Assembly (NCBI GenBank): GCA_014905825.1
Contig: JACGCN010000038.1
Coordinates: 62,001 to 126,000, forward strand
Direction: 5' to 3'
DNA length: 64,000 nucleotides
Source: Lyophyllum atratum
Taxonomy: Eukaryota; Basidiomycota; Agaricomycetes; Agaricales; Lyophyllaceae
Part shown: in pieces, positions 36,558-47,936 of the stretch
Position numbering within the stretch: position 1 is the stretch's first letter
Layout: each line of letters begins with the position of its first letter
Notes under the pieces: model-generated
Databases searched by the model: none
What the model saw: only the letters and a program-made list of their open reading frames with translations
Told to the model about the DNA's origin: nothing
Position numbers and translations under genes: made by a program

Positions 36558-37689
36558 GGCATGTGAAATATAATTAGCGACCCCATGTTTCAACGACGGA
36601 GGCAAAAGGGGCCCGCCCGATGCCGCGATTTGCATCCGCTTTGGCAATTCGCGCTCAGCCTACCCCAAGGACCACCGTAGCTCTCATAACGTAGAGAAAG
36701 AAACGCGTATTACGGGGCCCAAGGGGTATATATCGTATATATCGTCAGGCTGTACAGCCTTGAGATTCTAATACAGTAACTAGCACGCACCGCGCGCAAC
36801 AGAGGCGGCCACCTACTCTCACAAGAGTCAAACGGCGGCGCGTCTGATTCTGTTAGCCTGTGATACTTTGATCACATTCATACCGCGGACGCGTTCATTT
36901 TGGACGCGAATTTATTTGACTTGTCAAAGGGGCGGCGCGCGCCCGTGCGGTTGAATGTGTCTCAGTTCGTGAGCTATGCATGGAAAAAGAAAGCCAGGAA
37001 TAGAATTGGGGTACTATACGAGAGGACAAGGAGAGCGTGCTGGAGTTCGAGGAATAGTTGGATAGTACAATATGTTGTTGTTGCCACAAGAGCTTGCATG
37101 GAAGACGTAGACAAGTTGAATGAACGCAGGGTTATTGATTGAAGGATCAGCGGGGAACCGAAATTGACCATTGATACAAGAACGCCGCTATGTTCATATT
37201 CCATGCTCGCGAATAACAGCCAGCTACAGTTCATGGATGGCAGACGCTCTACCTACCCACCGATGACTGATAATGCACAGATGACACCGCCAGTGGACGA
37301 ACCTTCACAGGGGCTCCGGATCGACCTATCTGATCATGAACAGCACAGCGTCGGATCGTCATGAATCACAGAACCATTAATGCATGTAGGAGCGGATCCA
37401 GGGAGAAGAGTGCCCGATGCTGGAGGGGCTCGAGAATCGACGCGAAAACCCAGCACAGTCACCCCGTGATCCATCGATGATAGGAGAACTCCGACGCGAA
37501 GACATCGACCTTGGGCATTCATTTCCAGGCCATCGATCCTGCATGGGCGCTTACCCACATGAGCAGAGGCAATAGGGACGGAGGGGCTGCGGCATACCAG
37601 TCAGATGGGCGATAAGATGGATGGATCGCGGATAGCGTAGCGCACAAACGGCGACTTTTGTGGACTCTTCCAGGGAATAATCTGGACAG

Positions 37690-37713
37690 CACGATACGAC
37701 ACGACACGACACG
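37690..37713. repeat. ACGAC pentamer microsatellite
   Basis: Three to four tandem ACGAC/CGACA units in a non-coding stretch. Confidence 0.6.
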
Positions 37714-40700
37714 AGCTTCCTCTGCCAGCCTTGGAACGCCGGGTGTGCCACACCAGCAGTGACCACATGAACCGGAATTTCCTGATGTTCTCTGAACCGG
37801 GTCGATTGCACTGTATGGCCTTCAGCCCACATGAGATATCCCTTTTCGTCACTGCCCCTCTCACTCGCCAGCCGTACATACGTAGAACGCGAACTTACCG
37901 GTGAAGGGGTGATGAGGAAGCACAACCTGCCCACACACACACCCAAGGCGGTGCGCACTGCATTCGCGCAGAGAGGAGGGTGTATGCCGCTTCCATCTCT
38001 TCTTTTCCCAGGCGCCTCCCTTCTGTCTGGCTGTCAGACGCCCGAATTAGCGACCATATGAAGACACCTGATCCCCACGATCCGGCTGAGCGCCTACGTG
38101 TCCAGTCTCCAACGCGCGAGAGCCCCGACTCGTGTATCCAACGTGGGGTTCTGTGAGTCTAGGGTCGGGCGCGCGGTCAGAACACCCTTCGCCCTTCTTG
38201 AATTCGTCGGCCAGGATACCAGGTCAGCTGGGGGTACCTGCGGCTGGGCTGTGGCCACGAGGCGGGGGGAGGCGCGCTAGTTGGGCTGAGGGAAGTCTGG
38301 AAGAAGCAGGAGAAGGCTGGTGTGCGTCGATGCTGTGGTATTTTGAGCCATTTGCGGCATGGTGAGGTGGCCTTGAGGCTCGCACGAGGCGGGTGTTCAA
38401 TGATTAGATGTCCTGAAATGGGTAACTCAGTGATTGGGGCGGACCGATTAGATATGATTGTTCCCGATGCTGGCGACGCTCGTCTTTTTGGATTGCCGGA
38501 TGAATTGAACGATTGGGTCAGATGACGATAGCTGTATAGGTTGTGTGCATAGAAGTATGTATCAAGTTAGGGAACATGAAGAGGCTTGTGTCGGTAAACA
38601 TGCCAGTTATAGTTAAACCTTGTTTATATCTCGATATCAGGCGAACATTCGATTGTACCTAGAGTATCCGAAAGTTGGCATCCAAGATGGATGGCTGATA
38701 GTTCGCGCCCCGTGCATATATGTATTCAGTGAAAGTTTGCATATGTTACTAGATTTAGTCATGTACAAATGGTCTTCCAAGTTCTGGTTCTGCATGAGAA
38801 CTAGGCTCCCGAGGATCGTTCGTCCAACCGTCTTCAAAAACACCAACCTGTCCGTAAAGGGCCTCGTGAGTAGATGTCAGACGGATCGTGGATATCTTCC
38901 TTCCCGCGTCTGCCAACGACTGCTTAGGTCGTGTCTGGTCTCGCCAATAGCATCACTTGATGAAGATGAAGAGCCATAGGACGCTTGGCAGAAAGAGAAG
39001 GTGCGCATAAGGCTGGGGAGAGATCTGGTTGATTCCACGACCGTGATATACGGCCACAACCTCAGCGGAGACCAAGACAAGACATGTTTAAGAAGTGGCA
39101 TTTTCCATAGGATTGAGAGCTCGGAAGGCGCGCAGGCTCTCGGTATATCATCATTAGAAGTATGAAGCGAGTTGTACCCTGCGCCTCTTACAGTGTTGAG
39201 AGTGCGTCCCAAAACTACAACCAATCGGATGATGTATGAGCGATTTTGCCGCAATTTTGAATACGTCGACGAATAACTAATCGAAAGTGAGGCACGTCAT
39301 CTATGTGCAGTCGTCGCTTCATCAGCCTCGCCGGAAAACATGAGACAAGGATGACAACCGAAAAAGGGCATATCATTGGTGAGACTATACGCCCGGCTAT
39401 TCCTGGCAATGGGCGCCCTAAATATACGCCCTCTAATGCGTACGGCAGGTCATTTATAGCTTCAAGCTGTGGAGGAACTGATGGCCGTAGAAGCTTGAAC
39501 CTTCGATCGGGACCTGCTAATCGCGATTACGATGATGGACGATCGTGGGATGCACTCTCGCAGAGCTCGCTCAGAGCCGTTCGGGTGAACGTCCGAATAT
39601 TGCCGGAGACGACGGATAGCAGGAGAATACCTCAGCCCGAGACGTGAGTCCAAGATGAGTCAGGGAAAAGGCTATAGTGATTGCGAGTCTTGTGCTGTCT
39701 AGTGGCTCAATATGTCGTCTTCGTTACGAATCACGATGTGCGAGGTCCTCGGGGACTGATTTCCAAGCAAGAGGAGGTATACGCCGGTTGGCTCCTAGGT
39801 CAGCATGGTGAGAAGTGCTCGACCTGCGAACAATCGCCACGACTTCCGCTGTGGCAGGCATCAAGACATCGGTCGAGAAACCATTCCGACAGACATTGGT
39901 GACAAGATCAAGCCAGCTCAGCCGGCGTCCACGGATATCGTCTTGAGCGTCTGTTTTTTTGTTAGAATTACGACTTTGATGGAGTTCACCTTGGTGCCGT
40001 GTCGGAAAAGCTATGATTCGAGCAGTCGGAAGGGCGTCGGAGGCGGTCGTGGTGGAGTCATTTTCGGGACAAGGAGGAAAGCAACAAAGGTGCGGACCGG
40101 GTAGCCGCAGTCGATGATTTGCATCATGGAAATGATTACGTGGAACGGCACGTGCCACTTCAGGTGAAAACGCGAACAACTTGAAATTCAAGTTGAAGTT
40201 ATCGAGCTCGCCCATGGCGTACGCCTGTGCGCGGCCAAGGTATGTTTCGCATTAAAGAGACTCGCTAAGTTATGGTAGACTGCTGATGATTTGGTAGGAG
40301 TCTTGTTTCTTCCATGGTCCGCCAACATTTCCAGGGCACACAGACCCCAAGATTTAACGCTAGGTATGTCCGCATATTACTAACTATTCTTACATGCCAA
40401 AATTGAGAGTATAAAGAGTTCTACTATGTGTACACTGCTACAAGACGCAGATTCGCGCTGCGTGTATCGATACCTGGTTGGACGGCAGGTCGTTCCGGTG
40501 TACCGGTGAGCTACGCTTCTGTTGGTTTGCTCCCTCACATCCTTCCGTGACGATCGTTCTATTCGTCCAACTTTCTTCGCTCCAGGAGCCCATGACATAT
40601 CGCGATCGACCTGTCAAATTATGATCCCGATGCAGGCTATACGCCAACTCCATTACTCAGATGATTATTTCTGTCTCTTCACCGTTCTCGCTCAAACGGC

Positions 40701-41819
40701 CACGGGATTCCACGCTGGCTAGGTGCCTACGGTTGAACTCCTCTGAAATTCTCTGCTTGAGTTCTTCCATTCACGTTGATCACGGCCCACGGCAAAACTG
40801 CGGCAAAGAACGACCTCCGCAGGTTGCAACTTTGCGAAGAAGTGTCCATGGTGAGCGCCTATCTACTTCTCCGCGCTAAGCATTCATCCACAACTTCAGA
40901 AAACGGGTGTCTATGTGGGTTGTTGGTCTTTCGATCCGTCGTCTTTCTTTCGGACTCACTCTCGGCACGCTGTTTCCGACGATTCTCCTTCAATAACATC
41001 GGTGAGAATCTTTTACTTATCTCATCAGAGGTCACAAGCCTAGACATCTTATCTTTAGAACAGCCATTCCCTCCGTGGATCTAGGCTGCTCGACCTGATC
41101 TTCTTCGGCGAGAGCTGCAGCCAGTCATTCTAGAGTCGAAGTGAACAACTACACATTTTAGTTGCCGGTCTTGCGATTCGTTACGGCATCCATTGATCGA
41201 CATCTGTGTGTCAGACTCGGTATGAGGACCCCCGTAGTCGCTTATCAGGCTACCTCACCGCACGCGTTGCATGCGCCCCGACTTCGTTTCACCGCATTCT
41301 ACGCAGGAACCTAGGAGCGGGATATTCTGCGTCGTCGCCTATCAGGTACTTACCACGAATTTACCGAAGTCCTGCCATCTCTCGAGCTCATGTGGAACAT
41401 AATATATGTACGTGGTGACATCGGCTTTATTGCGAAACACAAATGTGCATACTTGAGCCCGCTATCTCGAAAGTAGACCTTCGTCACCTGGCACAATTCC
41501 TACGCGTGACCGTTTTCCAATGGCACATTGCAGCTATGGAGCTACACCAACCCACCTTAACCATCGGAACTATTTCTGAGCCAGGTGGATTCAAGACTTA
41601 TTCTTCTTGGATGTATCCCATGTTCCTGCCATCGTCCGGTCATACTCCCCTTACTGAACCAGGTTCACGTCAGGTTCAATGTCACGTCTCATCCTTTCCT
41701 TCGAATATTCTTCAGTGTCGTACTACCCAGCCTCGCTCGTTGACATCGCTCCCAGATAAACGGAGGAGATATTGCCACAAGAATGAATTCGTACATATCT
41801 TTTCAGAACCGCAGCAGTA

Positions 41820-44195
41820 CTAAGCAGAGCCGACTCCCTTTACAAATGCGTTGATAGGCTTGACATCGTGGTGGTGCACGCCCTGCGCTATCACAGCAGG
41901 CACACTCCGCGGTGCGGGTGTTCCGCGCGCCTTGGGTGTGGGCTTCCACGTCGCGAGCCACATTTTCATCGACGCTAGTGCCTTGACCTGCACCGCGCGC
42001 ACAGTTGCATCAACATTTCCGGCCGAAGTCAGCAAATCAGAGCAGTGGAAGCCGTCACCCAGTCCGATGGGTTGCTCAGCAGTGCTTGGTACGTTGATCC
42101 CCGCGGCCGAGACTGTCGCGTCTTTCCAGGGATCGCCTGGACATAAATATCCTCGTCAATAACATAGGCAAGAAGCTTTTGGATGATGAAACGCACGGAT
42201 GCCGTTGGCGAAGAAGAGGCGATTGATTCTGACGTCCCAACCCTGGTACACCCTGTTGGTGCGCTCTATTTGCACGTTTACCTGATTTGGGAATGCGCCA
42301 GGAAACATTTGCTGGCATTGCCTCTGCATCGGAGATGAGTATACCCACGCGCAGATGTAATGAGTCCTTGGTATACCAAATCATAGTCCGGTTGAACGAT
42401 ACGCGTGACAAGTGAGGGGTGCCCGGCAGGTGCACCTTCCTATACGAAGGTCAATGGCGTGTTAGCAACTAGAGATGTCAGGGCAAACCTGAAGATATCC
42501 GACTTCGTTGCACCTAGAATAGAGTCGTGTCAATCGAAAGTTGGAAAGTATGCCCACGGTAGAAGACGAGGCTTACACAATCCAGAACCAAGATCGATTC
42601 GCATTGTCAATGCTCGTGTCGGTCCAATAAGCTTGGGAAGCGTTGTACGTGCCCAAGCAGTCTCTGAGATGTAATACAGTCAGCACACATGACGAGAATA
42701 ATGATTAGAAAATCCTCACTCAGCGGTTGAGCTGCCACAGACTATAAAGCGTGCGTGGTGAAGACTCAGACACGGAGAAGGTAAGGTTTATCACTCACTG
42801 CGTGCGAGATATCCACTCTTCCAGTATGCACCCCAAGCAGCCAAGGCATTGGTTAGGCCCCATCCAGTAGCGGGCGCAACCTGGCCATTCCTGACCTCGA
42901 GCGCGTCACAGAATTCGAAGAACTGTCCACCTGGGCCCGTTGTAACCTGCAACGACTGCCAGTCCCACAAATTATTACGCACTGGGCACGACATGCTATA
43001 AGCGCCGATTCGGATGTAGAGGTTTCTACACTCACAAGCCCCAGCGACATCGTCAAGATGTGCCACGCCGCCCATACCGAAGGAATCCTTAAGGGCCTGA
43101 ATGGCCATCGCATTCTTACCCGTTAATACCTGGTCGACATGGCTGATGACGGCTTGTACATCAGCGGAACAATTTTGGGGCATGTTCAGACGGATGGGCT
43201 CGAAATATTCCCAGAAATTACTGAGATTCGTCGGTGGTGGGTGGTTAGATGGGAGCAAGGTGCACGAGGCTTGCACACGCACAGAATAGCCTCTACGACT
43301 CCCGATGATCCATATCCCGCAAAGAACAGGTCAGGCTTGCTATTGTTCTGATTTCAGTACGAAGGAGCCGACTTGGATTAATGGTAGAAAGACCTACTTT
43401 ACCATCGTCCAGCTCGTGAGCGCGCCTATCAGAAGAATTGTACCATATTAGTGCAGATGGTATTTCGTTGAGAGACGATCAACGCACCAGTGTAGCTTCC
43501 TCCGACGAGCACCCATGGTGCCTTGTCCGGCGTCAACTGGTCTCCGTTTGGCATGGGCAAATTTACCGTGTTCGCGAAGTATGCCAGATCGTCGATTGCC
43601 TGCTGTAGTGTATGCAGCTTCAGACTTTCGACAGTCAGGTCCGGGCGCGGATTACTGAGGCCATAGAAACGGTGCTCTAGTACGATTGTGCTCCCGTTTT
43701 GCTGCTGGGTGAGCTGTCCGTTAAAAGTCGAGTTTGTGAGGTAGCCGAAGAAGCCTGGGCATCCATCGTGTTAGAACGTGAATTTACCAAGAAAATATGT
43801 GACGATTAGGACTGACCATCAGCGTTTTGCTCTCCAGGGCTGAACAAGATGATGGGGCCACCTTGAGTGATTAACATGAGAGTTAGAACTGTTAGGCGCA
43901 CTTCTTGGTAACGGAGACGCGCACCAGGCTCGTAAGACTCATATGTATGCCAGAAGCGCTGCTTGAATGTTCCCAGGGACGGGTTGTTGTGGTCGATGAG
44001 TTGGTCGAATAGGTATGTAGTGTTGTATGGCGGGAGTTGCGTCCCATTGCGGCTCACGACCGGCGAGTTGGGATTCGCGATCGTCACGGTTGGGACACCT
44101 GGTGGGCGCATGATGTTCCCGTGAAAGCGGCCATCGGGAAGGGCAGCGGCAGCCAGACGCGAGAATAGCACGAGTCCAAGACCAACAGTAATCAT
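41820..44195 (-). CDS. Secreted serine carboxypeptidase, peptidase family S28
   Basis: A multi-exon minus-strand gene starting at 44195 with a signal peptide (MITVGLGLVLFSRLAAAALP). Clear first exons are 44195-43925, 43861-43817, 43754-43488 and 43425-43403, in phase. S28 enzymes (prolyl-carboxypeptidase and dipeptidyl-peptidase II relatives) cut after proline at chain ends and in fungi act outside the cell in nitrogen scavenging. Signatures in order are LFDQLIDHNNPSLGTFKQRF, GGPIILFSPGEQNADG, VLEHRFYGLSNP, the nucleophile elbow VGGSYTG (Ser), KPDLFFAGYGSSGVVEA, NFWEYFEPIR, LWDWQ, then FANGIRDPWKDATVS with the catalytic Asp (formed across an intron) and GDGFHCSDL with the catalytic His. All three triad residues are present. 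The exon structure between about 43400 and 42100 is supported piecewise only. Confidence 0.88.
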
Positions 44196-44280
44196 CTGCT
44201 GCTAAAGTTCCAGTTACGGGTCTAGCAACTGCAGACCTTGGCAGGGCGCTTGGGGGGTCGACGTCCTTCGATTTTCTGCA

Positions 44281-44290
44281 TCCTTATATC
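44281..44290 (-). promoter_or_regulatory. TATA box of the S28 peptidase gene
   Basis: On the minus strand GATATAAGGA lies about 90 bp upstream of the ATG at 44195, a usual distance for a fungal core promoter. Confidence 0.45.
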
Positions 44291-46012
44291 ATAGAGGTTT
44301 CGAGAAGTAAGAAGAATACGGGGACGCACCATGTGGCTACAGTCGCACAACGACCATATTTAACATACGATAAGATGGAAAGCACGCGATATCGAAGGAC
44401 AGGACCTGCGCTCATTGGTCAGACTTCGCTAAACGACCTTGACATCCCACGGGTGTATTTCGGAGCTGCAGCTAGGGACGTATTTAGTGTTTGGCATTGG
44501 CCAGTGAGTCGATCATGCGCTCAGGACCCGTGGCTTGATCTGGGTGGGTATTAGCATTCTGCGGATCAACATGGGAGAAGGGTGGTATGATAAGCCGGAA
44601 GCAATTAGTTGTGCTTGTACTCAGGATGATGCAGGGATATGGCGGGCACAGGTTTTATTGCTTCGAAGGTCTCACCTCCCTCTAGTCTTGTGCGAGTCTT
44701 CCCGAAGACTCAGTGGATTTGGCCAGGGTTGCTTGAGCTCGATAAGATGTTGTTTGGATATGTCCAGAAACCGGTGAGGCGGGAAGGGAAGGGTCTCTGA
44801 TTGAGGGAGAAGAACGTAAGTACGATTCTTGCTTACTGCGTCGAACGATCAATCTTCGACGGGAGAGCAATTTATCTTCATCCATACATCAAGCATCAAG
44901 TTAGGCTGAAGTAATTTATTTCCATTGGAACATAGCCGGAAAAGAAGAACCTAGTCGAGACGAAAAAAATTGAAAGACTTCTTGACCACCATGTATAAGT
45001 CGGTCCAATTTCCTCAATGTTGCTTCAAAGCTGAATGACCGTTGAACGAACTATGTCATCCCCCGCGGGTTGAGCTTTGCATAAACTGAAACAACGCACC
45101 AAACGAGAGTCATCGCCTTGAATCTGTGTCCTTATCCATCGCCATTTCCTTCGCTAGGACTATCAACTCGACCAGGAGTTCGTGTACGCCAAGCATGGAC
45201 GGGATACAAAGGCCAGCCAGTACAGCATCACGACTTGACCCTTTCCGCTTGAGCTAGTGCGAGTCGGTCTGGGCTATGAGGTAGTGGTGGTATACAAGTC
45301 CTGAAGCTGCGGCCGACATACTGTCAAGCGTGAGTGTTTCGAGGTCCATGGGTTTATGCTAGCTTCGCAGGGTGACGCTTTGCCACGATTGACCCGAGGC
45401 ACTGACTGGAACCAGGAAGGAGGCCGAACGGTTATGGTGTCGAAGAGCGGGAGGTGACACAATGTGCCTAGTAATAGAAGCTTCAATCAAAGGAGCCGCT
45501 ACGACATATCAGGCCAATGTAGATGTTATCGCAGACACTGAGGAAGAAGGGGGTCATGGTGGGTCGCTCAACAGGTGTTTGTTTGATCAAGCGCCTGCGA
45601 ACAAACATGGGATGCAAATCAGAATCTTCCTCATCCACTCTCATCATGCGTAAATTTCTGAAGGTTCTCAGATGCCAGACCACAGACATCGAGCTTTTCT
45701 GGTCCTACGAATATGTACGCCGACTTTCGAATCACAACGACATAAATGCCAATCTCATCAACATCGCGAAAACAACGGCCCTGTCAGAACTTGGTTGGAA
45801 GCCCCCCAGGAATAAGATCACCGCGACTCCGGTTATGTCCCTGTTAGAACTTGTCAATGCATTGTCTTTGAAGATAATTTGGTCGTGTTCTTATCTTCGA
45901 CATCGAAGGATATCCAAAAATCAGCGAGGCCGTCATTCAATTTGTTCATCCAGAAGGCGTCCTGAGCGGAGACAGGTCTGGAAGTCATTTAACGGAGTTC
46001 TGCGGAATTTTT
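44291..46012. other. Intergenic region between the S28 gene and the tandem family
   Basis: No gene recognised. A 164-codon open frame (45523-46017, +) has no known domain and runs into the TATA region of family copy 1. It could be decayed coding sequence of an unrelated gene. Confidence 0.4.
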
Positions 46013-46020
46013 TATAGGAA
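46013..46020 (+). promoter_or_regulatory. TATA-like box, tandem family copy 1
   Basis: TATAGGAA followed by GGCCCAT is about 145 bp upstream of the ATG. The block from here to the ATG aligns with the same region of copies 2 and 5, including GTTGAACTTCAAGCACCC. Confidence 0.5.
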
Positions 46021-46159
46021 GGCCCATATTAATATCCCCATTGTTCCCTCATCACCAGCTGTTGAACTTCAAGCACCCGACGGTCATACCAACCTATGCA
46101 AGTTATCCCGCAAGTCGAATTTTGGTCTGAAGCGTTGAACTATTTACAGAAGAAACATA

Positions 46160-46663
46160 ATGGACAACAGCCAGAGCATCGAGACATCCGGCGAACCAGA
46201 GCCACATTCGACGTGCGAGCTTCCCACACCGCCACCCTTGCTCAACAGTGATCCCAGTTTTGGGCCTCGCATAGGTCTTCGAATTCTCGTCTTCCCATTT
46301 CCCCCGGAGGAGCAGGATCGCTGGGCCGATCACCACAATTTCGATGTCGGCGGGGAAATTGAAAACCGACGCTTACGCACTGTAATGGAAATTTTGAGGC
46401 GGTTGCCCCGTACGTGCAGATTAGGAAGCATTCCCCTACGTGGTAATCGCAGGATTCCGTCCGCAGGAATTGTCATCACGACAAATGCGACGCCCCAGGA
46501 GCTGGTGCGGGGGATGGATTTGAATTTCGTCAAGATGGCTCAGGAGGTCATGGCAACAAACGAGCCCCCGTTTTGGGTCAAGCCATGCGCTGAGTGGTGC
46601 GTCGTTTTTCTCTCTTGCTTCCTCGGCTTTGGTTCGAGCTCATTGATTTTCCAATAATCTAGA
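46160..46663 (+). CDS. Tandem family copy 1, unknown protein of 145 residues
   Basis: First member of a five-gene tandem family that I cannot assign. Exon 1 (46160-46596) encodes 145 residues. A donor at 46597 (GTGCGT) and an acceptor ending at 46662 (CTAG) bracket a 66-bp intron, and the last two bases of exon 1 plus the first base after the intron make TGA. Features shared by the family are a polar N-terminus with an ELPTPPPLLN-like segment, EEQDRWAD, RRLRTVMEILRRLP, CRLGSIP, ITTNATPQEL, RGMDL and FWVKPC near the end. This copy is the most divergent, with RIPSAGIVI where the others have SSAIFV. No signal peptide or membrane segment is visible, so a cytosolic or nuclear protein is likely. 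If the intron is retained, the frame stays open to 46657 (165 residues). Confidence 0.7.
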
Positions 46664-46960
46664 TTTATCACTCCACTTCAGGTTGTTCCCATCCGTCCAT
46701 GATTGACATGTCGTCGTGTGTTGGCCTCTACTACGTTTTTCATGACCATCACCACATGTAAAATCTGTCAAAATCGAGACGGGGGCTGGGCAGTTATTGT
46801 GTCTGATGAGCTCCTATGTCTTAGAAACTTCTATCGAATGCTCTCTTCGAGCGTCTAACATCTGCAAGGTGCAGAAATCTGGTGCTTGTCAGAACGGTGC
46901 GTGTCGTGCGGCGTTCAAGTCGCACCTCTCGAAGGATGATTTCCAGCTGGACATATTCAC
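46664..46960 (+). repeat. Conserved 3' flank of family copy 1
   Basis: The sequence from the presumed acceptor to about 46960 closely resembles the flank after copy 4 (51245-51567). Landmarks are GTTGTTCCCATC, GACGGGGGCTGGGCAGTTA, ATCTGGTGCTTG and TCGAAGGATGATT. Copies 2 and 5 share the first 180 bp or so. It shows that the duplicated unit is longer than the gene. Confidence 0.7.
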
Positions 46961-47276
46961 GACCGAAAATTCAAGACCCCATAAGTCAAAGGGTATTGAT
47001 TGCTCTCACGACTCAGGTTTTCCCGACGAAGTTCAAAGCTATGCGCTAGGCAAGACACCCAATATCGAAGATGGTCCAGCCCTGACTTAGCTGAAATACG
47101 GGACCCAATGCCCATGTCACGCAGGGTTGGAAACCGTTCGTTGTTCATTCTCACTTGGGGCGCTTCCAAACGAAACATCTACGTAAGGTTACCAATGGCT
47201 CAATACAACTTTTTGAGATGTACTGTACGAGAATAACGTCTCGCTAAGTACTATCTGCCATCACCATGGACGCGCG

Positions 47277-47284
47277 CATATAGG
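47277..47284 (+). promoter_or_regulatory. TATA box, tandem family copy 2
   Basis: CATATAGG followed by AAGGCCCATGG lies about 150 bp upstream of the ATG, preceded by CACCATGGACGCG, which also precedes the TATA box of copy 3 and, with one change, copy 4. Confidence 0.55.
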
Positions 47285-47431
47285 AAGGCCCATGGTAACT
47301 TCCCCGTTGTTTTCCCATCATCAGCTGTTGAACTTCAAGCACCCAACCGTCTGACGTCTACCAACCTATGCAAGTCATCTGGAAAATCGAACTTTGGTTT
47401 GAAGCGTTGAACTATCTACAGAAGAAACACA

Positions 47432-47936
47432 ATGGACAACAGTCACAGCAAGGAGACATGCGGCGAACCAGAGCCACATTCGACATGCGAGCTCCCCACA
47501 CCGCCGCCCTTGTTGAACAAAAATCGTAGACTTGGGCCTCGCGTAGGTGTCCGAGCTCTCGTCTTCCCACTTCACAAGGAAGAGCAGGACCGCTGGGCCG
47601 ATTTCCACAATTTCGAGGTCGGCGTAGGCTACAATGACAATCGACGCTACCGCACTGTAATCGAAATTTTAGAGCGGTTGCCCCGTACGTGCAGATTAGG
47701 AGGCATTCCCCCACATGGTAATCGCAGGATTACGTCCTCAGGAATTTTCGTTACCACAAATGCGACGCCCGAGGAGCTGCAGCGGGGGATGGATCTGGAA
47801 TTCATTAGGACGGTTCAGGACATCCTGGCAACAGATGAGCCCCCGTATTGGGTCAAGCCATGCCGTGATTGGTGTGTCTTTTCTTTCTTACTACCTCGAT
47901 TTCGGTTCGGACTCATTGATTGTCCAATACTTCAGA
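47432..47936 (+). CDS. Tandem family copy 2, unknown protein of 146 residues
   Basis: Exon 1 (47432-47871) encodes 146 residues. A 64-bp intron (47872-47935, GTGTGT...TTCAG) then brings A next to TG, making UGA at the junction. The protein has the family landmarks ELPTPPPLLNKNRRLGPRVG, EEQDRWADFHNFEVG, YRTVIEILERLPRTCRLGG, IFVTTNATPEELQRGMDLEF and PPYWVKPCRD. It is close to copy 1 in the leader and N-terminus (MDNS, CGEPEPHSTCELP) but nearer to copies 3-5 in the second half. Retention of the intron would extend the protein to 184 residues with an unrelated tail. Function unknown. Confidence 0.72.

Larger units (their letters stand above)
35324..41819. other. 6.5-kb stretch without a recognised gene
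   Basis: It starts with a pyrimidine-rich 3' region (CATCT/CGTCT repeats at 35439-35465). Open frames of up to 163 codons (39724-40215, -) show no domain. A palindromic GC-rich hairpin lies at 36543-36557, a TATATATCG direct repeat near 36726-36745 and an ACGAC pentamer tract at 37690-37713. No transposon or RNA gene was recognised. The last part is downstream of the S28 peptidase gene. Confidence 0.45.

Noticed and set aside
45523..46017. 164-codon plus-strand frame upstream of family copy 1
   Set aside because: No domain, no similarity to the family, and it runs into the conserved TATA region. Not enough to call a gene.
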